A stretch of 8,033 bases of DNA from Rhizobium sp. Q54. GTDB lineage: Bacteria > Pseudomonadota > Alphaproteobacteria > Rhizobiales > Beijerinckiaceae. The notes under the pieces are model-generated. The model did not search any database and had not been told where the DNA came from. It was given only the letters and a program-made list of their open reading frames with translations. This document shows, piece after piece, positions 1 to 6,984 of this stretch. Every line of letters begins with the position of its first letter. Positions within the stretch are counted from its first letter, which is position 1. The stretch lies in contig CAMDKB010000208.1 of the NCBI GenBank assembly GCA_945901195.1, positions 1 through 8,033 of the forward strand, read 5' to 3'. Both the position numbers and the translations under genes were made by a program.

Positions 1-96
1 GACTGATTTGGATAGCCAGAACGAGTCACGCATCAAGGGAGATGGTATTAGCCTTTGTGAGGGAAATTTCCAGCGGTAAATCGCCGCCACGTCATA

Positions 97-111
97 CTTG
101 CGCGAGGCAAG
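97..111. promoter_or_regulatory. Weak dyad upstream of transporter operon
   Basis: Arms CTTGC (97-101) and GCAAG (107-111) flank a 5-nt centre, a perfect 5+5 inverted repeat about 85 nt before the first start codon. It contains a T-N11-A pattern (T98, A110) of the kind seen in LysR-type operators. It overlaps the only, and poor, -35-like hexamer nearby. A 5-bp dyad can occur by chance, so this is only a candidate regulator site. Confidence 0.2.
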
Positions 112-185
112 GAAAGCCCGCTAAAGTGGTTGCAAGCTGGAACGGGCAAAGCACCGGGAAAAAATCTGGCATATTGTTTGCGCTT

Positions 186-192
186 GGGAGGG
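186..192 (+). promoter_or_regulatory. Ribosome-binding site of the TAXI protein
   Basis: GGGAGGG lies 4 nt before the ATG at 197. It selects this start over the in-frame ATG at 206 (residue 4) and gives the best signal-peptide N-terminus, with a Lys at position 2. Confidence 0.75.
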
Positions 193-196
193 TCTG

Positions 197-1144
197 ATGA
201 AAAGCATGGGATCGCTAGTTTTGACTGCATCGCTTCTGGCGGGCAGCGCCGCACTTGCGCAAGGCAAGGCGGATATCAATGTCGGCGCCGGCACGCAGGG
301 TGGATCGCAATATCCCATCACTGTGGCGCTCGGGACGTTGCTTGAAAAGATGCCTGAGATCGGCCGCGTTACTCTTCAGCCAGGCGGTAGCATTGGCAAT
401 GTAATCCGGGTTGATGATGGCAAGTCAGATATTGGCATCACCATGTCGCAGAGCCTACGGGAAGGCAGGCTTGGCAAGGAACCCTTTAAAAAGGCGACAA
501 ACAATGCCGTGAATCTCATTACCTTGCATGCGTTCCACGTGGTCATATTCGTCCCCGAGGAATCAACGATTAAGACCTTCAAGGATTTTGCCGGCAAAAA
601 ATTGAATGTCGCGCCCAAAGGTTTTTCCATTCGCGAAATCAGCGAGACGATTGCAAAGATGGAAGGCATATCCGGTAAGGTCGATCTGGGAACATTGCGA
701 ATTACAGAGGCCGTGGAATCTTTCAAGGACGGGCATCACCAGGGCCTGATGTATGCGCCGAGCGAACGTTTTGGCGCCTTCATGAACCTGGCGCAAACGC
801 GAAATGTGCGGCTTATCGAGCTTGATCGCAAGATCATGGACGCCTTTGTCAAAGAAGACCCGAGCTTCTACATCACTAAATGGCCGAAAGACCGTGCTGC
901 CTACAAGAACCTTTCAAACTCCGTGGATTCACTTGCCTATCCCAACGTCATTGCCGCGTCGGCAAAGCTCAGCGAGCCGCTGGCCTACCAGATGGTGAAA
1001 TTCATTGCGGAGAATTTCGACCAGATACGTCCGTCGGAGCCTTCGCTTGAGCCCTTCGATGTCAAGGAAATGGCGATTGACGCTGGCTCACCGTTTCATC
1101 CGGGCGCGGCGAGATATTATCGCGAACGCGGCTGGATCAAGTGA
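197..1144 (+). CDS. TAXI-family TRAP transporter solute-binding protein
   Basis: Periplasmic substrate-binding subunit of a tripartite ATP-independent periplasmic (TRAP) transporter of the TAXI subclass; it captures a small solute, usually an organic acid, and delivers it to the membrane permease. The 315 residues begin with a Sec signal peptide (Lys2, hydrophobic core about 5-20, cleavage plausible after Ala-Leu-Ala at 21). The mature protein opens with the family's glycine-rich segment GTQGGSQYPI (32-41). It continues with PGGSIGNVI (62-70) and an SDIGIT strand (77-82), and ends with HPGAARYYRERGW (301-313), the typical TAXI C-terminus. Length is normal for the family. The start is supported by GGGAGGG at 186-192. 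The fused TRAP permease follows 55 nt later, the usual partner arrangement. Family assignment is firm. The ligand is unknown: TAXI proteins are less characterised than DctP-type ones, and the sequence does not reveal the substrate. Confidence 0.93.
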   Translation: MKSMGSLVLTASLLAGSAALAQGKADINVGAGTQGGSQYPITVALGTLLEKMPEIGRVTLQPGGSIGNVIRVDDGKSDIGITMSQSLREGRLGKEPFKKATNNAVNLITLHAFHVVIFVPEESTIKTFKDFAGKKLNVAPKGFSIREISETIAKMEGISGKVDLGTLRITEAVESFKDGHHQGLMYAPSERFGAFMNLAQTRNVRLIELDRKIMDAFVKEDPSFYITKWPKDRAAYKNLSNSVDSLAYPNVIAASAKLSEPLAYQMVKFIAENFDQIRPSEPSLEPFDVKEMAIDAGSPFHPGAARYYRERGWIK

Positions 1145-1199
1145 GCCGGGTAACACAGAAGCAGATCAGGCTTCCCTTACTTCGGTGTGAACAGACATC

Positions 1200-3125
1200 A
1201 TGATCTCTTCTGGAAATTTAACGCTCCTTGTGCGCGCCATTGCCGTGGGTATGGCACTATTCCATATGTACACGGCCATATTCGGGTTGATGGATGCAAT
1301 TCTGCAAAGAACGATCCATCTTCTGCTGTCGTTTTTCCTTCTCATGTTGGTCAATTCCCGGCCGTTTTATTTTGCTGACAGCTTTGGTCTCTGGGGCCAG
1401 AGACTTTACCGCCTTGCGATCGCGATCTGCGCGATCGTGCCGATGATCTATCTGATTGCAAACTATCAATATCTGACCGACGGGCGCATTCAATATGTGG
1501 GAGACATGACGCGAACCGAGATAGTTCTTGGTATCGCTTTCATTGTCGCGTTGCTGGAATTGAGTTGCAGGGTTACAGGCATTGCGCTTCCCGCTGTTTG
1601 CGTGGTCTTTTTGATTTTTCCCTTCGTACCGAATTTGCCGGGCGTCTTTTCGCACGCTGGTTACACGGTGGCTGAAACTCTGGAGTTCCAGTATCTCACC
1701 TTCTCCGGTATTTTTGGTGCGCCGCTTGCGGCCTCCGCCAATTTCATCATCCTGTTCATCATCTTCGGCGCTTTTCTTGAGCGCTGTGGTCTTGGCGGTT
1801 TCATGATGGATTTCACCACTGGCATATTGGGCCACCGGCGTGGGGGATCGGCGAAAGTGGCCGTGGTCGCGAGTGCGCTTACCGGTACGATTTCTGGCAG
1901 CGCCACGGCGAACGTGCTGTCTACCGGGTCACTTACGATCCCCTTGATGAAACGGGCGGGTTATCCCCCATTCATGTCGGGTGCTATCGAAGCGGCAGCC
2001 TCGACTGGCGGTGCCTTGATGCCCCCTGTCATGGGCACCGTCGCCTTTATCATGTCGGAATATTCCGGTGTGCCCTACGGTTTGATCGCTCTTTATGCGG
2101 CGATACCGGCAATCCTTTATTATCTCGGCATCTACTGCACAGTGCATTTTGCAGCTTTGCGTTATGACGCCAAACCGCTGGACAAGGCGGATTTGCCTAA
2201 TTGGCGCGGCAAATTCGAGGAAATGTGGCATCTGTTGTTGCCTATCGTTCTCTTGGTCGTGCTGCTGGGTATGGACTACTCGCCCCAGTTTTCAGTTGGC
2301 TATTCAATTCTGGCGGTTATTGCTGTTTCCTGGTTTCGTAAAAGCACAAGGCTCGATTGGCGCGGCATCATCGAAGCGCTTGAAAACGGTGCGAAGGGCG
2401 CTGTTCTGGTTGCTGTCGCTACCGCGTGCGCAGGCATCATAGTTGGCGTGTTCGATCAGACGACGGTGGGCGTGAAGCTGGCGCAACAAGGCAACGCGAT
2501 TGCCGGCACGTTGTTCATGGGTCTCGTCATCACCATGGTGATTTCGCTGGTGATTGGCCTGGGTGTACCACCGACGGTGAGTTATCTGGCTCAGATTGCA
2601 GTGACGATTCCGATGCTGATTGCGTTTCTTACGTCGCAAGGTGTCGATCCCTATACGGCGAAAGTCTCGACACATTTCTTCGTGATGTATTATTCAACGT
2701 TGGCAGTCATTACACCGCCCGATGCACTGGCCGCTGTGGCGGCCGCAGGCATCGCCGGCAGCCCCGTCATGAAAACCGCCTGGCACGCGTCGCGGGTCGC
2801 TTTCGTGGCGTTTGTTGTTCCATTCATGTTTATCTATCGGCCCTCGATCTTGATGTTGGGTCCATGGAATCATATCATTTATGATACGGCGCTGGCGACA
2901 ATCGGGGTCATCGTCGTCGCGGCTGCTCTCGAGGGCTATGGTCGGCGGTCACTGAATCTGTTTGATCGTCTCTGGGGTTTTGCTGCTGGCGCATGCTTGA
3001 TCGTACCGCAACGCCAGTATGAGATGGTCGGGCTTGTCCTGGCAGGATCATTCCTCGCATCACAATATCTGTCTGAGATAAAGGCATGGTTCGGAGCACG
3101 CGCAACAAAAGCGCCTCCAGGCTGA
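1200..3125 (+). CDS. TRAP transporter fused permease, TAXI type (DctQ-DctM fusion)
   Basis: Inner-membrane permease of the TRAP system, driving solute uptake with an ion gradient. The small (DctQ-like) and large (DctM-like) subunits are joined in one 641-residue chain, as is usual for TAXI systems. Hydrophobic segments run along nearly the whole length. The N-terminal part (about 1-170) carries the fused-permease pattern with HMYTAIFGLMDAILQR (22-37). The large domain shows conserved stretches GSATANVLSTGSLTIPLMKR (233-252), EAAASTGGALMPPVMGTVAF (264-283), GLGVPPTVSYL (453-463) and HFFVMYYSTLAVITPPDALA (492-511). The C-terminus is short, without the extra domain some members carry. An in-frame TGA at 1188-1190 forbids an earlier start than ATG 1200. 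The site before it (GGTGTGA) is a poor Shine-Dalgarno, so initiation may depend on translation of the preceding gene. A 62-nt gap separates it from the dehydrogenase downstream. Transport class is firm; substrate unknown. Confidence 0.95.
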   Translation: MISSGNLTLLVRAIAVGMALFHMYTAIFGLMDAILQRTIHLLLSFFLLMLVNSRPFYFADSFGLWGQRLYRLAIAICAIVPMIYLIANYQYLTDGRIQYVGDMTRTEIVLGIAFIVALLELSCRVTGIALPAVCVVFLIFPFVPNLPGVFSHAGYTVAETLEFQYLTFSGIFGAPLAASANFIILFIIFGAFLERCGLGGFMMDFTTGILGHRRGGSAKVAVVASALTGTISGSATANVLSTGSLTIPLMKRAGYPPFMSGAIEAAASTGGALMPPVMGTVAFIMSEYSGVPYGLIALYAAIPAILYYLGIYCTVHFAALRYDAKPLDKADLPNWRGKFEEMWHLLLPIVLLVVLLGMDYSPQFSVGYSILAVIAVSWFRKSTRLDWRGIIEALENGAKGAVLVAVATACAGIIVGVFDQTTVGVKLAQQGNAIAGTLFMGLVITMVISLVIGLGVPPTVSYLAQIAVTIPMLIAFLTSQGVDPYTAKVSTHFFVMYYSTLAVITPPDALAAVAAAGIAGSPVMKTAWHASRVAFVAFVVPFMFIYRPSILMLGPWNHIIYDTALATIGVIVVAAALEGYGRRSLNLFDRLWGFAAGACLIVPQRQYEMVGLVLAGSFLASQYLSEIKAWFGARATKAPPG

Positions 3126-3173
3126 AAATATAGCAATTCAGTTATTGCAGACTCAAGGCAAGGCCCGCAAGGC

Positions 3174-3179
3174 GAGGAG
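3174..3179 (+). promoter_or_regulatory. Ribosome-binding site of first dehydrogenase
   Basis: GAGGAG, 8 nt before the ATG at 3188. The in-frame ATG at 3206 (residue 7) has no such site, so the longer start is preferred. Confidence 0.6.
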
Positions 3180-3187
3180 AAAGAAGC

Positions 3188-3952
3188 ATGCTCGGTAAAC
3201 TCAAGATGAACGGCGAAGTTGTTGTCGTCACGGGTGGCGGGGCAGGCATCGGCAAATCGACAGCCATGGCGGTGGCTGAATTGGGCGCCGTCGCCGTCAT
3301 CTGTGGTCGTACGGAAGCAACTTTGAAAGAAGCCGCAGAGGATATCTGCGGACGTGGTTTCAAATGCAAATATTTTGTCGCCGATGTCTCGAAGGAAGCG
3401 GACGTTCAGGCGCTTGCAAAATTCGTCTCGGGGAAATGGGATGCAGTAAAAGCCATCGTCAACAATGCAGGCAATAATTACAGCGCGATGCTGCATGAAT
3501 TGCCGACAGACAAGTGGAATGAATTGCTCGCGACCAATCTCAACAGTGTCTATTTCATGTGCCGGGAGTTCATTCCGCTGTTGCTGAAAACCAAGGGACC
3601 ATCCATCGTCAATATTGCCTCGACCTTCGGCGTCATCGGTAATCCCAGGATGCCGGTCTATTGCGCGACGAAGGGGGCGGTGGTGAACCTCACCCGCCAG
3701 CTGGCGATCGATTATGGATCGCAGGGTCTGCGCGTTAATTCGGTTTGTCCGGGCTCGACGTTGTCGCCGCGCTACAAGGGTTATATGGACAAGGGCCTGG
3801 TCAATCTCGACGCTGTAAAAGAACGCATCATGCTGCGCCGCCCTGCTGAATGCGACGAAATTGGCGATGTTGCAGCGTTTCTGGTGTCTGACGCTGCTTC
3901 ATTCATGACTGGCGCAACAGTTGTTGTGGATGGCGGCCAGACCATCCACTAA
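3188..3952 (+). CDS. Short-chain dehydrogenase/reductase (classical SDR, NADP-type signature)
   Basis: Cytosolic NAD(P)-dependent oxidoreductase of the classical SDR family, interconverting an alcohol and a ketone or a similar pair. The 254 residues have the full motif set: TGGGAGIG cofactor loop (15-22), aspartate of the DVS motif (66), NNAG (92-95), structural Asn118, catalytic Ser145, Tyr158 and Lys162 in YxxxK, the PG motif (188-189), and a C-terminal VVDGGQ. Strand beta-2 ends in Cys-Gly-Arg (Arg41) where NAD-preferring members have Asp, which points to NADP(H). This is a family rule, not proof. GAGGAG at 3174-3179 supports the start. The gene lies 62 nt after the TRAP permease with no terminator between, so it is probably cotranscribed with the transporter and acts on the imported compound or an early product. 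A strong terminator follows 8 nt after the stop. FabG-like proteins share these motifs, but the transporter context argues for catabolism. Confidence 0.93.
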   Translation: MLGKLKMNGEVVVVTGGGAGIGKSTAMAVAELGAVAVICGRTEATLKEAAEDICGRGFKCKYFVADVSKEADVQALAKFVSGKWDAVKAIVNNAGNNYSAMLHELPTDKWNELLATNLNSVYFMCREFIPLLLKTKGPSIVNIASTFGVIGNPRMPVYCATKGAVVNLTRQLAIDYGSQGLRVNSVCPGSTLSPRYKGYMDKGLVNLDAVKERIMLRRPAECDEIGDVAAFLVSDAASFMTGATVVVDGGQTIH

Positions 3953-3960
3953 TGGCAAAC

Positions 3961-3988
3961 GGCGATGAGGGCTGCCTCATCGCCTTTT
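3961..3988 (+). terminator. Intrinsic terminator between convergent operons
   Basis: A perfect 10-bp stem, GGCGATGAGG (3961-3970) with CCTCATCGCC (3975-3984), has a 4-nt loop (GCTG) and is followed by TTTT (3985-3988). It starts 8 nt after the stop of the dehydrogenase and ends the transporter operon. On the minus strand the stem is followed only by GTTTG, so termination of the leftward operon here is possible but weaker. Confidence 0.87.
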
Positions 3989-4002
3989 GAACAACAGCGC
4001 AA

Positions 4003-4839
4003 TTACCCGACGTCCGGGCGCTTGTATCCAATGTTCGGACCGCCCTTTTGTGATCCGAGATAATTCTCGACGTCCCCAAGCGGGTCCATCTCGTGGCGCA
4101 GACGGGATCCGACAAGTTGGTCGACCTGCACGGCCTGGCTGATGCCAAGATCGCGGCCGAGTTGCACTGTGATCTTGTGATGTTCAAGCGGCGCAAGGTG
4201 ACGGGAAGCAATTTCGCGCGCAATGCCTACAGTAAAGTCTTCAAGCTCGGCTGCGGGGACTGCTTGCGAAACGACACCAAGAGCATCGGCTTCCTTGCCC
4301 GAGAAATTGCGACCGACGAGCGCGATGTGCGACAGCTTCTTTTGTGGCACGCCGCCGTGCAGCAGTGTTGACGTCACAAGTTGCCCGAATGAGCCGCGCA
4401 GAATTTCGGGCATGCCGATCTGCACGTCCTCCGCCGCATAGACAAGATCGTGACAGTTCATGATGCCAAGCGCGCCGCCAAGGCAATAGCCATGGATCTG
4501 GGCGATCATGATGCGCGGGAAACCACGCAGGGCGTTGGCGATCTGAATCGTCAGTGTGGGGCGATCCCAATCGAGCAGCGGTCCGTTGGAGACTTCGCGC
4601 AGGAACTTGAGATCCAGCCCCGAGGAAAAGACCGGGCCAGCCCCCTTGGTAATGCAGCATTTGAGCGACTTGTCAGCGCGTATAATTTCGAGGCTTTGCA
4701 GAAACGCCTCGCACATCTCGCGATTCCAGCAATTGCGTTTGTCTGGACGATTGAGGATAATGCGCGCAACGCCCGCGTCCTCAAGCCTCTGCAGGATGAG
4801 TTCAGGCCATTCCTTGATGACGATCCATTTGTCGGCCAC
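4003..4839 (-). CDS. Crotonase-fold protein (enoyl-CoA hydratase/isomerase family), atypical active site
   Basis: Member of the enoyl-CoA hydratase/isomerase superfamily, whose members usually act on acyl-CoA thioesters by stabilising an enolate. In the 278 residues I see NRPDKRN (30-36), the first oxyanion-hole segment FSSGLDL (71-77), the second, HGYCLGGALG (116-125), and MPEILRGSFG (143-152). The PE glutamate (Glu145), equivalent to rat Glu164, is present. The position of rat Glu144, just after the glycine motif, is Gly125. With one of the two hydratase glutamates missing, ordinary hydratase activity is doubtful. Isomerase, hydrolase, lyase or C-C cleaving activity (6-oxocamphor hydrolase belongs to this superfamily) are alternatives. 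The start is GTG, supported by AAAGGAG at 4853-4847. It is the last gene of a three-gene leftward operon, 12 nt after the flavin enzyme. Superfamily is certain; reaction and CoA-dependence are not. Confidence 0.9.
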   Translation of the reverse strand: MADKWIVIKEWPELILQRLEDAGVARIILNRPDKRNCWNREMCEAFLQSLEIIRADKSLKCCITKGAGPVFSSGLDLKFLREVSNGPLLDWDRPTLTIQIANALRGFPRIMIAQIHGYCLGGALGIMNCHDLVYAAEDVQIGMPEILRGSFGQLVTSTLLHGGVPQKKLSHIALVGRNFSGKEADALGVVSQAVPAAELEDFTVGIAREIASRHLAPLEHHKITVQLGRDLGISQAVQVDQLVGSRLRHEMDPLGDVENYLGSQKGGPNIGYKRPDVG

Positions 4840-4846
4840 TGTGTAT

Positions 4847-4853
4847 CTCCTTT
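4847..4853 (-). promoter_or_regulatory. Ribosome-binding site over the stop of the upstream gene
   Basis: AAAGGAG on the minus strand, 7 nt before the GTG at 4839. It overlaps the TAA (4854-4852) of the flavin enzyme. It decides for the GTG start, since the next in-frame Met is residue 42, and suggests translational coupling. Confidence 0.75.
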
Positions 4854-6048
4854 AAGCGGCGAATTTCATTTCAGGCACATAGCGCGCCTTGAGGCGCGGC
4901 AATACCTGTTTGCCGAACAGCGTGATGCTGTCGACGGTCTCTTCGTGATTGAGATGACCGCCTTGTCCCATCAACAGCAGATTGCCGAGACCACCGATAC
5001 CATCGACGAAGGAACATATCTGCTCGTAAACCTGATCGGGCGTACCGGCGAAGGCGATGCCACATTCGATGAAGTCGTCGAGTGTCGCAGTCGATAGTTC
5101 GACGGGCCGTCCCTTTGGCGTCATCAAGGTGCGGAAGGCGCGCGGATTAGGTGAGCGCATGGAGCGGAAGGCCGCATCGACGCTGAAATAGCCGGGCGGC
5201 TTGTTGAAGGGATCGGCGACTTGCGCGTTTGTGCGCAGATAATCGGCAATCATATCGGCGCGGCGGCGACCTTCAGCCTCGGTGTTTGCGGTTGCGCACA
5301 TGGCGAGATAGCCGAAACGGTCCACAGGCACCTCGTTGCCAAAGCCGCCTTCGCGATAGCCTTCGGCATAGGCTTTGTGAAGTTTCCGCGTTTCTTCTAT
5401 GCCTCCCATGAAGGAGCCGCAGACATAACCGCGCACGCCGATTTCCTTGGCGTTGGCTGGCGTCGATGTGGAAGACCAGATGGGCGGGTGTGGTTGTTGC
5501 CACGGACGCGGCCAGATGTTGACAGTACGATGATGGAAGAATTCGCCTTCAAAATTGAACGCGCCATTATGGGTTGTCATCGCCTTGACGATGATATCGT
5601 GCGCTTCCCAGAAGCGGTCCATCATTCGCGTGGGTTGCGAATTGGCTGGCGCGATTTCATATGGAACGCCCTTGATCATGCCGAATTCGAGGCGGCCCCC
5701 AGAAATCACGTCGATCATCGACATTTCCTCGGCGATGCGCACCGGGTCCTGCCGGTTGCAGACCGGTACACCAAGAACCAGCAGGCGCGCATTCTTCGTG
5801 ACACGTGCGAGAATGGCCAGCATCAGATTGGCGGAGGCTGTGAGACAGGTTGCCGTTGAGTGATGTTCGTTCAGCATGATATCGAAGCCGAGCTGGTCAG
5901 CCAGCATCCATTCGTCGACATAACGATGATAAAGTTCGTTGGCGCGTTTTGGATCGCATAATTCGTTCGGCAACGTGACACGCAACGTTGGGCGATCAGG
6001 CGTCCACACGTCGGGATAGGGCTCTTCAGAGAAGTGATAGACGCGCAT
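4852..6048 (-). CDS. LLM-class flavin-dependent oxidoreductase (bacterial luciferase-like)
   Basis: Member of the luciferase-like monooxygenase family. These are TIM-barrel enzymes that use reduced FMN, or F420 in some branches, to oxygenate or reduce organic substrates. The 398 residues show the family's early barrel elements: LGFDIMLNEHH (53-63), the ARVTKNARLLVLG stretch (81-93), DPVRIAEEMSMIDVISGGRL (101-120) with the arginine before the AEE helix, and PPIWSSTS (188-195). The C-terminal part has the usual GIAFAGTPDQVYEQI segment (330-344). Length is at the long end of normal. The ATG at 6048 is preceded by GGGAG (6061-6057), which overlaps the stop of the hydrolase gene. The gene sits between the hydrolase and the crotonase-fold gene, which fits an oxygenation step that prepares a substrate for cleavage, as in type II Baeyer-Villiger enzymes of this family. 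A different monooxygenase or dehydrogenase role is equally open, and no separate flavin reductase gene is in the window. Family is firm; substrate unknown. Confidence 0.93.
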   Translation of the reverse strand: MRVYHFSEEPYPDVWTPDRPTLRVTLPNELCDPKRANELYHRYVDEWMLADQLGFDIMLNEHHSTATCLTASANLMLAILARVTKNARLLVLGVPVCNRQDPVRIAEEMSMIDVISGGRLEFGMIKGVPYEIAPANSQPTRMMDRFWEAHDIIVKAMTTHNGAFNFEGEFFHHRTVNIWPRPWQQPHPPIWSSTSTPANAKEIGVRGYVCGSFMGGIEETRKLHKAYAEGYREGGFGNEVPVDRFGYLAMCATANTEAEGRRRADMIADYLRTNAQVADPFNKPPGYFSVDAAFRSMRSPNPRAFRTLMTPKGRPVELSTATLDDFIECGIAFAGTPDQVYEQICSFVDGIGGLGNLLLMGQGGHLNHEETVDSITLFGKQVLPRLKARYVPEMKFAA

Positions 6049-6056
6049 TTGTAAGG

Positions 6057-6061
6057 CTCCC
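6057..6061 (-). promoter_or_regulatory. Ribosome-binding site of the flavin oxidoreductase
   Basis: GGGAG on the minus strand, 8 nt before the ATG at 6048. Its first G is the last base of the TAG stop (6063-6061) of the hydrolase gene, which suggests coupled translation. Confidence 0.65.
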
Positions 6062-6855
6062 TATCGGTTATGTGCGAAGGATTGAATCCGCGACGCTACG
6101 GCGGCGGGATGTTCGATATGGCTGAGATGGCCGGCGTTTATCACCAGTTCAAATTGCGAGCCGGGAATTAGATTCGCATAGGCCTTGCCGTAGTCCGGGC
6201 TAGCCACGCCGTCCTTGTCGCCCCACATGACCAGCGTTGGTACGCTGACGCGATGAAGCCGCAGTTTCAGGCGGGGATTATGCATATAAGGCTGCCAGCC
6301 ATAGCGGGCGAGCGCCTCGCGGGCGCGCAGGCGACGGCGCAGATCGTCGTCGCCCAGCAAGCGCAATTCCGCGCCGCCCTTCGCGGGATCGGCAAAACAC
6401 ATGCGGGTCAGCTCGGCATCAGGCGTGCCGTAGAAATCCTGGATATCGCGATGCTCGCGCGCGCCGAGTTTGACCCCGAGTGCGTCGATCAGCACAAGCC
6501 GGGAGAGGGCGTTGCAATTGCGCACGGCCATTTCCGCTGCAATCCAGCCGCCAAATGACGCGCCCACGAGCGTTACGTCCTTCAGCTTCAACTGATCGAT
6601 GAGATCGAGGTAGAGATAGGCAAGATCGTCGACCGAACCGATGTTGTTCTTGTCTTTGCCAACGCCAATACCGGGATGAAGGGGGGCGATCACGTGACCA
6701 TGCTTTGCCAGTTCGTGAACGAAAGCGGTGTCATCACCAAGCCATAGAGCCGAATGCAGATAAACGATATTCGGACCGGCGCCGGCGACGAATGTCTGGA
6801 CTTCGGTTCCATGAATGTCGATCGTCGTAAGGCCATCACTGGCAGCCGAAGTCAT
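6061..6855 (-). CDS. Alpha/beta-fold serine hydrolase
   Basis: Cytosolic alpha/beta hydrolase that cleaves an ester, lactone, thioester or C-C bond; ring-cleavage product hydrolases belong to the same superfamily. From the preferred start it is 264 residues. Visible features: the HSALW segment after beta-3 (34-38, oxyanion region), the nucleophile elbow GASFGG (98-103) with Ser100, the acid in WGDKDG (211-216, Asp215 most likely), and the catalytic His243 in AGHLSHIEHP (241-250). The Ser-Asp-His triad is complete. A lid region lies about 125-200. The reading frame stays open to an ATG at 6957, but the ATG at 6855 is chosen: it has AGGGAGG at 6867-6861, the family homology begins just after it, and the promoter -35 box covers the upstream ATG. 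It is the first gene of the leftward operon, 12 nt before the flavin enzyme, which fits hydrolysis of that enzyme's product. The substrate cannot be told. Confidence 0.9.
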   Translation of the reverse strand: MTSAASDGLTTIDIHGTEVQTFVAGAGPNIVYLHSALWLGDDTAFVHELAKHGHVIAPLHPGIGVGKDKNNIGSVDDLAYLYLDLIDQLKLKDVTLVGASFGGWIAAEMAVRNCNALSRLVLIDALGVKLGAREHRDIQDFYGTPDAELTRMCFADPAKGGAELRLLGDDDLRRRLRAREALARYGWQPYMHNPRLKLRLHRVSVPTLVMWGDKDGVASPDYGKAYANLIPGSQFELVINAGHLSHIEHPAAVASRIQSFAHNR

Positions 6856-6860
6856 TCCAT

Positions 6861-6867
6861 CCTCCCT
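6861..6867 (-). promoter_or_regulatory. Ribosome-binding site that sets the hydrolase start
   Basis: AGGGAGG on the minus strand, 5 nt before the ATG at 6855. It decides for this start over the ATG at 6957, which would add 34 poorly conserved-looking residues. Confidence 0.8.
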
Positions 6868-6928
6868 GTGCAGAATTCTGTTCCGGTTCTGCCGAAAAAT
6901 TGTGTATTCACGATCCTGCTTGCGGTTA

Positions 6929-6957
6929 ATTAGCACCCGGCCTAACATCGCTGTCAA
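6929..6957 (-). promoter_or_regulatory. Sigma70-type promoter of the hydrolase operon
   Basis: On the minus strand there is a perfect TTGACA (6957-6952), a 17-nt spacer, and GCTAAT (6934-6929), which matches TATAAT at 4 of 6 positions. Transcription would begin near 6922, leaving a leader of about 65 nt before the ATG at 6855. Spacing is ideal and the site is in the divergent intergenic region. It has not been tested experimentally. Confidence 0.6.
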
Positions 6958-6984
6958 ACGAAATATTCAGGCTGCGGAAATAAG

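Larger units (their letters stand above)
1..196. other. Upstream region without a supportable gene
   Basis: This is the leader of the transporter operon. One frame on the plus strand stays open from base 3 to a TGA at 195-197, and its first ~25 residues faintly resemble a LysR-type C-terminus. However, it uses many rare codons (AGA, ATA, AGG, TTA) and ends in about 35 residues of unconvincing sequence. Another frame closes with TAA at 77-79. Neither can be called a gene. The only structure I can point to is a short dyad at 97-111. A possible promoter (TTGCGC at 98-103, 18 nt, TAAAGT at 122-127) is too poor to call. Confidence 0.5.

Noticed and set aside
98..127. TTGCGC-18 nt-TAAAGT as promoter of the transporter operon
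   Set aside because: Matches 3 of 6 and 4 of 6 consensus positions; too common by chance in this sequence.
3..197. Open plus-strand frame at the left edge with a faint LysR C-terminus look
   Set aside because: Rare codons throughout, a long unconvincing tail, and the TGA overlaps the next start; the resemblance rests on about 20 residues.
1257..1835. 192-residue minus-strand frame
   Set aside because: Antisense to the TRAP permease; highly charged composition typical of the reverse of membrane-protein codons.
3133..3148. GCAAT/ATTGC inverted repeat after the permease as a terminator
   Set aside because: Only a 5-bp AT-rich stem with no T-run; the dehydrogenase is more likely cotranscribed.
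3154..3173. Three CAAGGC copies (3154, 3159, 3168) before the dehydrogenase
   Set aside because: Six-base repeats, two of them overlapping by one base; likely chance next to a purine-rich ribosome-binding site.
2936..3496. 186-residue minus-strand frame across the permease-dehydrogenase gap
   Set aside because: It spans two well-supported plus-strand genes and has no family motif or ribosome-binding site that I can see.
4450..5097. 215-residue plus-strand frame
   Set aside because: It is antisense to the crotonase-fold and flavin-enzyme genes, which have clear family motifs; the translation shows no recognisable domain.
5221..5859. 212-residue plus-strand frame
   Set aside because: Lies wholly antisense to the flavin oxidoreductase; a shadow of its codon bias.
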